64,000 bases of DNA, taken from the NCBI GenBank assembly GCA_013365365.1, contig JABVXU010000110.1, forward strand, positions 1 to 64,000, read 5' to 3'. The position numbers and the translations under genes were made by a program. The stretch's first letter is position 1. Each line of letters begins with the position of its first letter. This stretch comes from Cruorifilaria tuberocauda. Its lineage: Eukaryota > Nematoda > Chromadorea > Rhabditida > Onchocercidae. The notes beneath the pieces are model-generated. The model was not told the origin of the DNA. It ran no database searches and saw only the letters and a list, made by a program, of their open reading frames with translations. This document shows, one piece after another, positions 31,006 to 57,147 of this stretch.

Positions 31006-32350
31006 AATGTAAAAATTAATGGAGAAAAACGAAATTAGCTTGTTTTTAAAAATCGAAATCTATCACTATCTTTTATAATGAAACTTGCTAGAAGGTACCT
31101 TTGAAGTAAGGAATATTGCGTCAAAAAAGAACAAAAAGTGATGCAAAATAGTTAAATCATTATCACTTGAAATAAACTTGATATGCAATAAGGAAATTGA
31201 TGATTCTTTTGGTTATTTTTATTTTTGTTACTTCATTTTCTTAATAATTACTGTTGTTTTTGTTTTCCTGATTTGTATATTTTGTACAAGAATTTCATCA
31301 TTTGTTATTAATCAATTCAGTTTTCCATCAAACAGATCCAATAATTTCTCCATTTTTTCATCCCTCTCTTGAAAGGAATACAAGATCACATAGAGAAATT
31401 TTCTGATCAATGCATGAACGGATCAACGCATGACCGAGATGATTTATTTGCAATGAATAAATTTCGATTCCATTTGCAAATCTGTGAGATTCTTGAATTA
31501 TTTTTAATGATTGGTACTTTGAAATAATTTTTTCCTGATTCATAAAAAAAGGAATTATTTGAGATTAAATTTGCAAATGCCTTTTTGAACGAAGCAACTC
31601 TTAATTCATTCTTTTTTCCGGTAACAACTCTGAAATTTTAAATCCTTCCGGTTAAACTGTTAACTGTATATCAAGTTAACGTTTCTCATTGCATTTGGGT
31701 ATTAAAATATTAAAAAGAAGTAAATTTGCAAATGCAAACAATCACCAATGGATAAGTGTAGCAAATTAGAAATTAAATTACTTGTTTTATAATAAATAAA
31801 TTTAATCAATGGTCGGATATGACCGAAATTTATAATCTTAAAAAGCGATAAATAAGTTGGATATGGTAAGCCTACAGGAAATAAATTTCTTGCATCGAGA
31901 CAAACTGGTATCTTTAGACAATGTAATTAGAAGTAATTAGAAGATTAGGAGAGATGGAACAAAAAATACTAAACCAAATAGTAAATGTAGGATTTTAACC
32001 TTTAAATGATAAAATGAACAAATTACCAAGACATCAAATTATAAATTAATACATTGATACCGGATAAAATTAGATTATTTTAATTAAATAACTGAGGATT
32101 TCACGTAAATACAATTACACTGATCCATGTGATATATGTGCATCGATAAATCTGGACGTTATCAGACAAAATGCTCAAATACAACAAATCTAAAATTAAT
32201 AATGAAAAGAGTAAGTGGTTGATAGGACGAGAAAAGCGTCGGAGGGAAAGAAAACATTGATAATACTAATATGAAATTCACGATTGGGATAGTTTGAGTG
32301 TCATGATACATTAATTAGGATCTTTTAGGTTAATAACAGTATAAACTTAT

Positions 32351-32415
32351 TCTTCTCTCTTTCTCTCTCGTTCCGATAATAGACAAGGTTGAGAAAGAGA
32401 GAGAGAGAGAGAGAG
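32351..32415. repeat. CT tract facing a GA tract
   Basis: A CT-rich run (32351-32370) is followed about 20 bases later by a GA-rich run (32391-32415), ending in a perfect (GA)n. The two could pair as a long stem. Confidence 0.75.
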
Positions 32416-32833
32416 CAAGGAATGACAGAGAATATTAAATTGAATTATCAAATATCATTTTTATATTTATATCCACACCTTCTTTCCTTCTATCTCTCTC
32501 CTCCTCTTTCTTTTTACCCAATTTTTTTGATTTAATATAAATAAAAGACTGGAAAAAAGAAATTTAACAACTTGATGAATGATAATACTAGTGAAAAAGA
32601 TCACTCTGGAAATATCATGAATATTTGGAATGATTTTCATTATTGTGTGTATATAATATGTAAATTGATATGAAGATGGAGAGGTGATGGGATGAACGAT
32701 CGGCGCCAATGGTTAAATGCTACATTTTGTATTCGATAGCATCAATCAACATTCATTTGACCACCAAATTGAGATCACTCAAACAAGATTTCTAAAAACC
32801 CTTTTGCAAGCACTTTTATCAGTAAACTGTGAT

Positions 32834-33061
32834 GGTGGGAGAAGAGGAAGAGATAAGCGAGCGGGGGAGTGGAAGAGCGGGGTGAGAGATTCGCGGAAGA
32901 GGAACGGGAACGGGGGAGAGAGGTGGTTTGAAGAAATTGTCACATTACCCGTTTCCTACTTTCACATTCCCAAGGTCTTCCATCTTCTCATCATCTTTCC
33001 ATTTTTCTTTCCTCTTCTTCCTCCCCGCATCTCCCGCCCCCCGTTCTTGCTCTCTCCCACC
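32834..33061. repeat. polypurine then polypyrimidine domain with matching ends
   Basis: About 95 bases of almost pure purine (GGGAGAAGAGG type, G-rich) are followed after about 60 bases by a matching run of pyrimidine. The outer ends are exact inverted copies, GGTGGGAGA (32834-32842) and TCTCCCACC (33053-33061). The open frame across it is best seen as a by-product of composition. Confidence 0.6.
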
Positions 33062-34679
33062 TCCTATTCAAATATCTCAATTTTCCTTTAATGAAAATTT
33101 CAAATCTTTTCTCATTTCTTATTTCCAATCACATCCTTCCCGCCTTCCCGCAGTAAGTAATCATTGGATGGATTTGTCTGTCAAGAGTGCATACAAGAGT
33201 ACAAGTATTTCTTTTTTTATTATTTTCATTCTTAAAAAATTGTTCTGCCACATTAATCAATTTTTCCCTCATTTCTCACCTATTTGTGAATATTTTTTCA
33301 CTTTCATTTTTCTTATTTTTTAAATATTTTCATTTTTCTTTTTTTTTAATTTTAAATTTAAAATTCTCTAATTTTTATTGTTTTAAAAATTCGAATTTTT
33401 ATTTCTTTACAGTTCATTTTCTTTTTACGTTGTAAAATTTTTTTTAAAAAATTGAAATGAAAATAGAGAAAAATATTGCTTCAGTAGAAAGCAATGATTT
33501 CAAAAAAAAAGTAAAGTTAAAAAAGGTAAAATTTTTTTGATTATTTTAATAATGAAAGAATAATTATAGTAATTGCTCGAATAAATAATATCATAATTTG
33601 GTAATTAGCAATTGAAATTTCATTACTCTAACAAGATAGAATTCGTAAAGTTAGAAGATAAGTTAGAATAATTTTATGCAAACAGTTGTTCATATTATAC
33701 AAATCTTTTTCCTGAGATATGCTGCTTTCATTCAATTTTCTGAAACATATTTACTTCCAGTCTTTCATTTTCTGACGTTTCCCACTTACGTTTCTTTGAA
33801 ATATTTCATTTGCTTAAAACTTTATAATAGCAACGTGTGACGGTCACCGTTGTTCAATTTACGTGTGTTGACGATCATATTTGATGACTACAACTGATGT
33901 TATCCCTAAAGTTATCAGGATTATCAAAAATATTTGATTACCAGAAAATATAAATTTTGGAAATTATATATTTTCTTGTAATCAAATATTACCGATATAT
34001 TTTAGAAATTATTTAAAATTACTATTGGTTGGAAGAAAAATAAAGGTAATAGTACGATCAAAATTTGTGTTATTAATAAATTTGAGGAAAAAAGTATTCA
34101 GAGTTACTCAAATTTGAATGGAATATGTTAGATGAATACTGAAATAGGAACAAATCAATTAATGAATTACAATTTAAAAATTTTTTATATAACATTTTTC
34201 TTTTGAAAAATTAGGAAGCGAGAATAGGTCAATTAGTTAATTAATTACAGTATGACAGGTTAAGAGTGTCATCCAAATTTAACTTCCTGATGCTATTTGA
34301 CCTATTAAGATTACATGAAATTTCGTAGCGTTTTTTTCTTTTAAACTCTGTAAATTCTGTTTATATCATTAGAGTGAGAATAAAGAAAGAAATTTGCAAT
34401 ACGCTCTTAATTAATATTATTGTATTTCATTAAGGTATCCCCCTTTTCTAATTGTAGTATTATGTTCCCTCTGACATCACTATCAAAGTTTCTTCTTTCC
34501 TCGTTTTTACTTTTACTTTTTTTTTTGATAAATTTTGTAAGACTTCAAGCATTTACTCCCAGATCAAAGACCATCATCATCAGTTGTTCATGTTCATTCC
34601 TTATCATTGTGCAATCTGAATATCACTTGATATACATGTTGATTGTGTACAGGTAAATTTAACCATCGATAGGATCAAC

Positions 34680-34960
34680 AGTAAAAGAGTTGACTGAAAT
34701 GGAATGGAAGGACGACATAAGAGGGGAGTGGACATGAGATGAGGATAGATGCGACATCTGCGAACAGCTGGTGCTGGTGGTTGTAATAGCAGTAGTTGTG
34801 GTGGTAGTTTGAGAGGAGAGGAGGATGGATATAAGCAGAAGGAGGAAATGCAAAGATATTTGATGGTCATCAGCAATAGTAGTGGTCATTCATACATTCA
34901 TCCTCCGATTCCTTTCCCGTGGGTGGGTGGGCGGGTTGGTACGTTTGAGATTGCTGACCG
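34680..34960. other. GC-richer purine-biased patch
   Basis: A 280-base stretch with GAGGAGG and GGTGGTTG-like runs and GGGTGGGTGGGCGGG at about 34919-34935, which could form a G-quadruplex. Both strands are open for 70-90 codons: Ser/Gly-rich on plus, Thr/Ser-rich with a hydrophobic start on minus. Neither has family similarity, so I treat it as non-coding or unresolved. Confidence 0.35.
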
Positions 34961-37914
34961 AGATATTTTCTGAATCTTTCCATCTCTCTCTTCACTTTTC
35001 ATAACTCAATTCCATCATATATGTCCATTCTCCCTGTCTTTTCTCCCAATTTCACCCTCGTTGTTTGACCCTGCTTACTTTCCCCGGGTTTCTATATCCT
35101 CTGTTGACCATATCCATGCTCATTTTAAAACCACTATTTCAATTTCAAACGATGTAAGCCAATGTCATTACATATATACACACATACATCGTTCTTATCA
35201 GCTGTAACCTCTATCTTTATGATCACAACAAAGATTGTTTGGGTTATTCAGTGATTTAGAATCACATATATCCATGTATGTTACTATCATTAAATGCAAG
35301 AGATTTTAACAATTTAAAAATATTTGATGGAAGCATCGACTGATTTTATTTGTGAGGCAAATTATGTATTAATTTTTGCGACATATCAATGTTTGATCTC
35401 TCATCACAACGTCTGTCCACCGTTCATCTGCTTCGTTACAATTAATTTTTTTTCATTTATTTAAATAAATTTAAAATTCGACAATTAATCTTTTATTAGA
35501 GTATATCGCTGATCATCAAACGTTATTTTAAAATTTTGACTCTACTTACTTCTTTCTATAAGTTATCCGTCTACTTTAATTCCCCACTTATCATCAGATC
35601 AATTATTGTTTTATTAGTCTCTATCCTGTTATGATACTGACTTTTTGTATTTTAAATTTATGAATACACGTTAGCAGGCTGGCTGGATTTACAATGTAAT
35701 AGTATTTTTGCATATTTCAATACAAAAATAACTTGTTCTATACACAAGATGAAATTTGGTATCATACTGAAAGCTAATATAAGAACCGTAACTAAGATCG
35801 AGATGAAGCATTGGTATAAAATTAGCAGAAAAAAAAACTTTGTTTGCAGAGATATTTCACATTCTATATGACTCTACAAAACTGCCGATGAATAATTTTA
35901 GCTTATAAAATTTCATTCAGCGATTCATGCAAACAGTCTAACCTACCTAATTTTAATCCTTGCCATTTTAATTGATAATTTTTTATAACTGTTGAATTTC
36001 TCTTTATTTGCAGATGATAAATGATTAGATAGTTTACATTCAAATGTATTCACTACTAATTCAATTCCCATATGCATATTCTAATTTATCTTATAATTAT
36101 CAAGAAATCGTTAATTCATCTTTTTCTTTTTTCAGGATTATTAAATTCTTTTAATCAAATTTATCAATCATAATATCATTTTCTTAATTTATATTTATTT
36201 TCAACGGTAAAACTTTATTTCTTGTTTCCCATCTTCAATTATTGTTTATTTTTTTAAATTGTATTTTAAAATTTTGATAATTTTGAAAACAAAAATAAAG
36301 AAATCTTTTTTTATGGATAATTCCTACTTTTCGAATAGAAAAGAAACGAAGAGATAAATGGAAATAATGTTAATATTGAAGATGAATCATTTGAAATTTG
36401 ATTGTTTATTAAAATAAAACAAAGGAAGAGTGATATGGTTAGGATTACGGTGTGATTCATTCATTCTTCATTGTCTATATAATCAGCTTTTTTCTACTGA
36501 TTAGCTTTAGGAACATTTTTTAGCTACTTCGTCAACTTTCAATTACCGTATCTTCCTATTTAGTAATAAATGACTGATTATTTGATCCATTTAAATGATG
36601 AATATCAATAATATTAAATTACATCAAATTTAATTTTAAAAATTTGATAAGAAATAAATGTGGAAAAATTAAAAGTAATTTAATTGATAAAAATTATAAC
36701 AAATTTACAGTTCGAACGAATGATAATTGAAGTATATCAAATGATTATTGAATGTAATAATTACATCATTTCCGTTGATACCTTTTTTTTGATTATTATT
36801 GATATTAGTGATATAACATCACATTAAAATAACTATTAAGCATAATAACAGCATTATTTATTGTAGTTTAATTACCAATTAATTTAAACAAGTTTAATTA
36901 TGAAATTCGAAGAAATTTTTATTATTACAATTTTTCCTATTACCAATAACTTTTTTTTTCAAAATTATATCTAATATGTAATGAAAAAGGTAAATGCCAA
37001 AGATATTTCTTTTGAACAAAGAGAAAAAGTAATGTTTGATTTAATGAATAAATAATGAAATGATATGATATGATATGGAATGAAAGATAAGATTTCTCCA
37101 CTTTAAAACTTCCATTCATTCCAATCATACATGCTTTTTTTTCTCTCTCGAAGTAAATATATGATGGAACGATCGTTGAAGCGTAATATCACATTTGAAA
37201 ATCTCAATTTTTAGTCATTTTTAATTGCTAAAAATTACATATACTTGATTTTTGAGTCATCACTATCATTCTCTCTCTCTTTTTCCCTCTCTCTCTCTTT
37301 TACTTTTTACTTTATCTGCTTTTTCAATTTTTATTTCAAAGAAGGAATCAAATAGCTAAACTTTAGACTTTATCATTTTGCTCTTTTCTTTTCGCTTCAT
37401 TTTTATCTCTTTATTTTCTGCCAGTTAAAAAAAATTTTTTTTCTTTTTGATAAGCTAAAATTGCTAATATGTTTGAATGAACTTTTACAATTTTTTTTTT
37501 GATTTATATGTTTATCATTTATGAAATTGTAAATAGAGAAGGGAAAAAAATGCAATTGATTTAATTTTCAAATGTATTTTTAGTGTTTCAACATTCAATG
37601 AAAATCTGTTTTAGTTGTTATTTTAGAATTTGAAATAAATTTCTAATTTTAATTGAATAAAGTTTTGATATAATATTCCAGGTAAAACTAAAAATTAAAT
37701 ACTTAAATTTGAAACTATAATTAAACAATGATTAAAGATGAAATACATCAAACTAATCATTTAATTAAGTAATAAAATGTTGCAAAATGAATAAGAAACT
37801 ATACTGAATTTCTTACTACTTTCAATTTCAAACATTTTTTTGTCACCGATTTCTTTTTTTTTTTCACGGTAACCTTCATGTACAAATTATTTCATTGTTC
37901 GATTGATCATTAAA

Positions 37915-51822
<13,908 letters not shown>

Positions 51823-51930
51823 AGAAATGAAACGTTTTCAAAAATCGATTCATGTAAAATACAATGTCTCACTAAGAGGTCTCAATTAGATGATATATTA
51901 CTCTATGCATTGATGATAATTTTTTTTCGT

Positions 51931-51936
51931 AATAAA
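51931..51936 (+). terminator. poly(A) signal AATAAA for unc-5
   Basis: Hexamer 109 bases past the stop; preferred over the copy overlapping the stop because that would leave almost no 3' UTR. Confidence 0.45.
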
Positions 51937-52103
51937 TCATAGTAAAAAGAATTCTGAAAGACTCACTGCAATTTCGCATGAAATTATCGCTAGTTCTTCA
52001 TTATATTGTATTGCAATGAACCAATAACCCAATCTTAATCCCTTGAATATCTTTATCGAAAAAAGTCGACGGAATTCATTATTGAGGTTATGTATCTAAA
52101 CAT

Positions 52104-52109
52104 TTTATT
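52104..52109 (-). terminator. candidate poly(A) signal for the thioredoxin-like gene
   Basis: Minus-strand AATAAA about 230 bases beyond the stop codon. Motif and position only. Confidence 0.35.
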
Positions 52110-52338
52110 GAAAATAAGCTACAAATAGGGAAAGTATTCAGAACACTTATAGCATTAGTGATCAAATTTATCAATGTACATATATTTCATAACAAATGAT
52201 CTCTATCTATACGCATATACCATACACTGATTAAAAACAATTTAAATACATAATCAAAGGCAAAGTCGCGATACAAAGAACTAAAAGATATAAACTAAGG
52301 AAAAGCCTAACAGTGAAGTGAATGAATCAATGCAACAA

Positions 52339-53565
52339 TTACACGCGGCTTCGGAATTCCTTCGCTAGCTTTCTGGCATCAACTTGACCTTCATCCTGTA
52401 CAAAAACTCATGATATTGATTCTCTAATTGAAATCAAGTAATTGTTTCAGCCCATCTGACAAAATTTGAGAAAAATAGTAACATACCTGAACTTTGTTTC
52501 TGACTTCTTGGTCGACTACTTCACCTTTGCTGTTTACTAGCTTAGCAGCGGGTATCGTTTTCACATCATATTTCAGCAGGAATTCCCTCCAAAAATAAAA
52601 TTGGCGATAATTTAATGCACTTGTGCATAATTTCTTCAAAAATCAAAGATAAATATAAACTACCATTTGAAGATCACAAACTTTAATTCAAAGCACAACC
52701 AACCAAAAGACCGACAAATAAATTAGTAAAAAGAAACTAAACAATAAATAAGAAAAAATCCAACAAAAACAGAAATATATCATTTGAATATCAGGTAAAT
52801 CCAATAACCACCATTCAGAATAGACATAAAAGAAAAGAGATAGAAAAGTAAACCAAAAAAGCGAAGCATTAGATGCGTATATGCCACTACCTTCAAGTTC
52901 AAGTTCTAAAGAAATACGTTAGAAACTTACGAAATATGTTTGTCACCGAACGGGATATATGGCACATCGGGAAGTGCTTTGTTATAATAATCTAATTGGT
53001 GTTTCGCTTCACGATCACGAGAAACCCAAACTATTTCAATATCCTCATCTTTTGCTGCTTCGTCGTACCATTTCTAGAAATACACAGCTATTGTGCAGAA
53101 GTAGATGAATGAAATCATAAAATATACAAAACACCTGCACAATGATGAGATAACTACTGCAAATTAGCAGGAAGGTAGAAGAAAGACGTCACACTAATAT
53201 AAACCAAGAAAAACTTACTTTCAACTTCGGAGTAAATAAACGGCAGTGACCACACCATCCTGATGAGAAATACAATATAATTGCCTGAAATTTCAAAGTA
53301 AACAAAACATATAACGGTCTCAAAGTACTCGATTTTCTTATTTTTTTCAGAAATATTTTACACTGTGCTACGCAAAGTTCATCTGCCACTATCGAAACAA
53401 GTGATTAGCGTAAAACTTCATTAAAAGATTACAAACCTTATTTTTCAGATCATCCACTTTGACTGTTTTGCCATCTCGATTCGTCAAGGGAACATCTTTC
53501 AAAAATTCTGCACCCGCTGCATAACAACGACCAAAATTGAGTCTTCCTATTCGGGCTAATAGCAT
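52339..53565 (-). CDS. thioredoxin-fold protein, nucleoredoxin/tryparedoxin-like
   Basis: Predicted 164-residue protein in five exons: 53437-53565, 53219-53284, 52931-53073, 52487-52586, 52339-52395. The layout follows nucleoredoxin-like proteins: DVPLTNRDGKTVKVDDLKNK, the active-site strand AIILYFSSGWCGHCRLFTP (Cys54 and Cys57), IEIVWVSRDREAKHQLDYY, then DVKTIPAAKLVNSKGEVV with the cis-Pro. The redox motif is WCGHC, as in protein disulfide isomerases, rather than the usual WCPPC of this subfamily. The start MLLARIGRLNFGRCYA has two Arg spaced by hydrophobics and no acidic residue, so a mitochondrial presequence is plausible. Probable role: thiol-disulfide exchange, substrate unknown. An acceptor-like AATTTTAG lies about 28 bases upstream of the ATG and could take a spliced leader. 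It converges on unc-5. Confidence 0.88.
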
Positions 53566-54677
53566 TTTTGGTAAACAAATATTAAATCACTCTAAAATTG
53601 AATGATAAATAGCAAATAAATTATTCCTTCAATACTTATTTCCTTATTAAATAAGGGCTCGAAAGTAGAAATTTATCAGTCAATAAATACAATAATGAGT
53701 GAAAATCAAAGACAAACCAACCCCAACCTCAAATTCTTCCCGCTTTCTTTCATCGCGGTGCTACTCATAACTTCTCAATTTCATCCAATGCTCACAACGA
53801 AAATCAAAGTCTCAGCAGGAATGAGAGAGGTTGAAATATAAATTTCATCAAAATATAGATTCTCATCTTTATCTTTTCATCTTTTGACGTATTCCACTGA
53901 TTTTATTCCACGCTAAAAATGGTTAAACGTGAGCATTTCGAACTTTTGAGATTCTTAACTGTTCTGCAAAGATATTTCTTGAAACTTTCAAACCTATAAA
54001 GTTAATTTTATCAAACGATTCCATTAATCTACTCGCTAGTGATCATTGATGACGATTTCGTAAATTATTTTGATCTTTTCCATTTAAAAAGTATCTTAAA
54101 TAAAAGTTAATTGGAATTGTGATCAGACCGGTGAGTGATAAGAGAGATGATATTTGATAAGCAATACTTGTACAAAACAAATAACTGATAAGAACATGCA
54201 TTTTAAAGGAAAAACATTTTTTCTCAACCATTCGTTCATTCCTTTTTTCACTTTCAGAGCTAAAAATAAATAATAAATTAATTTTCAAAAGAGATAATTT
54301 ATCGAGTATAGTAGCATCGAGTATAGAATGTTGAATTATTAGATTTGAATCGTCTATTTTACAGCTAGCAGATTGCTTCTCATATTTGATAGATTCGTTT
54401 ATTGTTGTACAAAATATTAGAATAATGAATAACAATGATTGCTAATTATTCAAAATTGATTACGTTTTATTATCACTTTAGTAATTCTTTCTTTTAATTT
54501 TGTCTTATTAAAGGAATTGTTGGCAAAAAAGAGAACGAATTTCTTCGGTAGTGGGAAAAAAATGGTACCTGAAAATATCTTATATATTTCAGAACTTATC
54601 ATTCTATTGTGGAACGTTAAATTAGTTTTTCTGATAGAAAATTTTGAGGAGGGGAGAATTTCATTGTTGTATCACTG
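53566..54677. other. divergent intergenic region, thioredoxin-like and CHP
   Basis: About 1.1 kb, presumably holding both promoters. The minus-strand open frame at 54043-54435 is Ile/Ser/Phe-rich and resembles nothing. No TATA box or other distinct element seen. Confidence 0.55.
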
Positions 54678-57147
54678 ATGGGTAACTGCCGTTCGTTAAT
54701 GCATGGTTTATCGGAACAGGAAATTACAGATATTCAACAGGAAACAGGCTGTTTGTTTTATTTGAAATTTTAAATTTTATTTTCAATAAATTTATCACAT
54801 TTCTCTATATTGTTTTATTTCAGTGACTATTATTTTTCTTTATTTATAAATCTGAATTTAATTTAATTTAAGTAGTTTTTTTTTCACCTCATTGTAATTT
54901 ATCCCTCACTTCTCTCTCATCTAAATCGATTCTGGTAATGTTAATTCGTTCCTTAACTAATCATAATCAAACGTTATCATTTATTGAAACTACTCTTACT
55001 ATTATTAGTTTGAGTTATGCACATTCAATATTTTGAAGTCGAAAATTTCTTGCTTAGTCCAGGAATGAAAATATCTTCTAAGTGCAAAGTCTCACTTCAT
55101 TAAAAATGATTACCATGAAAACAGGCATCATAATATAAAGTGAAGCTTAATTTTTCATGCTATAATCAGTTATTCAGGTAGTTAGCATAACTACTGATAA
55201 CATTTTTTTCCAGCTTTAATCAAATTTAATTTTAATCTGCAATCCCGTCAAGTTTCTCCCACCATTCATAATTCTTTCAGATAAATTTCTACATTTTAGA
55301 AAAGACGCATTTACAAGAAATTCAAATATTTATTTAAAACATTCAAGAAATATTCATTATCGATGTGATTTTTACGCTATTTAAATATATGTTCACTTAT
55401 ATTACCTTTTGATTTTTACTTCTAAAAACTTTTTTATAGTTAAACGGCGTCAAATACTTCGATTACATAAGAGATTCTTGTGGCTTGACAAAGAAGGTTA
55501 ATTGCTGTAATTCTATTAATTGCTGTAATTCTATATTAATTTTTTTTTGGGGGCTTTCATGGAAATGCTGAGATTTTACTTATTCGTAGAATCGGGAAAT
55601 TCATTTCTTTCAATTTGTTTTGATAGGATCATCCATAGGAATTTGTATTATCACAGTTGCACTCTACTGTTATTTAACTTACATTCAGTTATAGAAATGA
55701 AATAATAGCTAATTCTTTTGATCATTTATATTGCATCAAATAATTCGGTTAATTTTCATAGCGAAAAATATTGTCGCAAAATTCTGAACAAAAAAAAATC
55801 ATGCTTGCCGAAAATTGTAGGAAGAGGATATGTTGATCGTGACGATTTCTTCACAATTCCAGACCTTGTTGCAAATCCGCTTGGTGACAGAATTATTGAT
55901 GCATTCTTTGCCGAAAAGTACATTTTGAAAATTTGTGATGTGTATTTTTTGTACTGCTAATACAGATAACTCAATGTTCATTTCAATATATTTTTTCCAC
56001 CTTTTAACTTAATGATGTTTACTTAATCATAATCATCCAAAATTTCAATTAATTTTTCATTAATAATTTGATCATATGCAGAGATTTTATCTTTAGATTC
56101 ATGGAGCAATGTCTTTTTAGCTTCTCTAAAACTCTTTGGAATTATTCATTTCTCAGATTCTAACGTCGATCAAGATATGCAATTGTGGAAGTAATAGGAA
56201 TGAGGAATCATTAGATTTTGTAACGAATAACCAAATTTAAAGTTTAAGCCCTTCTTTCATCAATATTTGCAAACTTTTTGTCTTATTCATTACATTTAAT
56301 TTTAGGGAGGATTCGGAAAAGACGCTTACATTCCATGAATTTATTCACGTGTTGGCACATTTTAGACCGTGCACTTTGACAACAGAATGTATTGCAATTA
56401 ACAGTCGTACCGAGAAATTAAAATGTGCACTTATTTTCAAATTTCAAAATTTGAAATAGAAAATGATCGAAAAAGTAGTCTGATTTTTTGTGGAGATATT
56501 TCCAATTTTAATCAGAATTAAATTTTAGTTGCATTTGCTATGTATGATTTGAACAAAAATGGTTACATCACAAGGAATGAATTCAAAGTGATCTTGAATA
56601 TGATGATTGGTTCAAATATAACGTCCGAACAGGTTTTTATTCAACATTTTTTAATCTCTGGAAAGGAAACACTTAAATCAATAATCAAATGTGAAGATAA
56701 GAATATCATCGTCAACAAAACCACTAAAAATATTAAGTGCTTTAAAATAAAAACACTTTTCAGTTGAACTTCTCCATGTACGAATTTCTCGAACAATTTC
56801 AATTTAGTTAAGAGAAAAAAACATTCAGCTTGTTTTTTTTTTCAGCTTGAATCTATCACAGATCGAACAATTACCGAAGGTGATTACGAAAAAAATGGCC
56901 AAATATCATTTGAAGAATTCGCTCGAGTAAGTAAAATATATTTTTCAGTCTTTCCGATGCTGGATCAAAGATAACTTTCGGAAGCGATCGTTGAAGCGAA
57001 ATATTTTTACGTTCCGAAGAGGAAAAGAAATGGAGTATAAGCAATCTAGCTCTAATTTTCAGATGGGAAAAAAATATCATCTATCGATTTCAGGCGATGG
57101 GCAGCATAAATGTGGAACAATTAATGTCAATTCGGTTCATGAATTAA
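54678..57147 (+). CDS. CHP1: calcineurin B homologous protein (CHP)
   Basis: Predicted 194-residue EF-hand protein (human CHP1 has 195) in seven exons: 54678-54750, 55440-55496, 55821-55917, 56306-56424, 56529-56632, 56846-56926, 57094-57147. The start MGNCRSLM carries an N-myristoylation Gly2. Family blocks: LSEQEITDIQQETGF, IPDLVANPLGDRIIDAFFAE, FHEFIHVLAHFRP, KLKFAFAMYDLNKNGYI, INVEQLMSIRFMN. EF-hand 3 (about 122-133) and EF-hand 4 (about 163-174) keep Asp1, Asn or Glu ligands, Gly6 and Glu12, so both can bind calcium; the first two hands are degenerate, as in CHP. CHPs bind and support Na+/H+ exchangers at membranes. The donor of exon 1 (GGCT/GTTTGT) was chosen because it restores the conserved Phe in ETGF. 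Donors after exons 1, 2 and 5 all start GTT. Confidence 0.93.
55499..55534. repeat. 18-bp exact tandem duplication in CHP intron 2
   Basis: Two exact copies of TAATTGCTGTAATTCTAT, starting two bases inside the intron and overlapping its GTTAAT donor. Confidence 0.9.

Larger units (their letters stand above)
27532..37914. other. 10.4 kb intergenic region between divergent fem-1 and unc-5
   Basis: Very AT-rich DNA with four patches that differ in composition: 30510-30980 (GC-richer, with an orphan exon-like ORF), 32351-32415 (CT then GA tracts), 32834-33061 (polypurine then polypyrimidine) and 34680-34960 (GC-richer, TGG/AGG-rich). Other long open frames here (33187-33435, 34420-34656, 36940-37128) are low-complexity Phe/Ser/Leu runs. 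The rest holds (TA)n runs at about 29717-29728 and 29824-29848, a CT-rich run at 37270-37300 and A/T homopolymers. Probably mostly regulatory sequence of unc-5 and fem-1. Confidence 0.55.
51823..52338. other. convergent intergenic region, unc-5 and thioredoxin-like 3' ends
   Basis: Holds both 3' UTRs. An AATAAA at 51931-51936 serves plus-strand unc-5; another overlaps the unc-5 stop (51818-51823). Minus-strand AATAAA at 52104-52109 lies 230 bases past the thioredoxin-like stop. Confidence 0.5.

Noticed and set aside
32717..33435. Overlapping plus-strand frames of 80-130 codons
   Set aside because: They arise from polypurine, polypyrimidine and T-rich tracts (Arg/Gly, then Pro/Ser/Phe) and have no codon bias or similarity.
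34462..34536. Signal-peptide-like ORF (FLLSSFLLLLFFLINF) ending at a good GTAAGA donor, considered as unc-5 exon 1
   Set aside because: Its donor is phase 0 while unc-5 exon 2 needs phase 1, and the leader is low-complexity pyrimidine-run coding. An extra exon would be needed.
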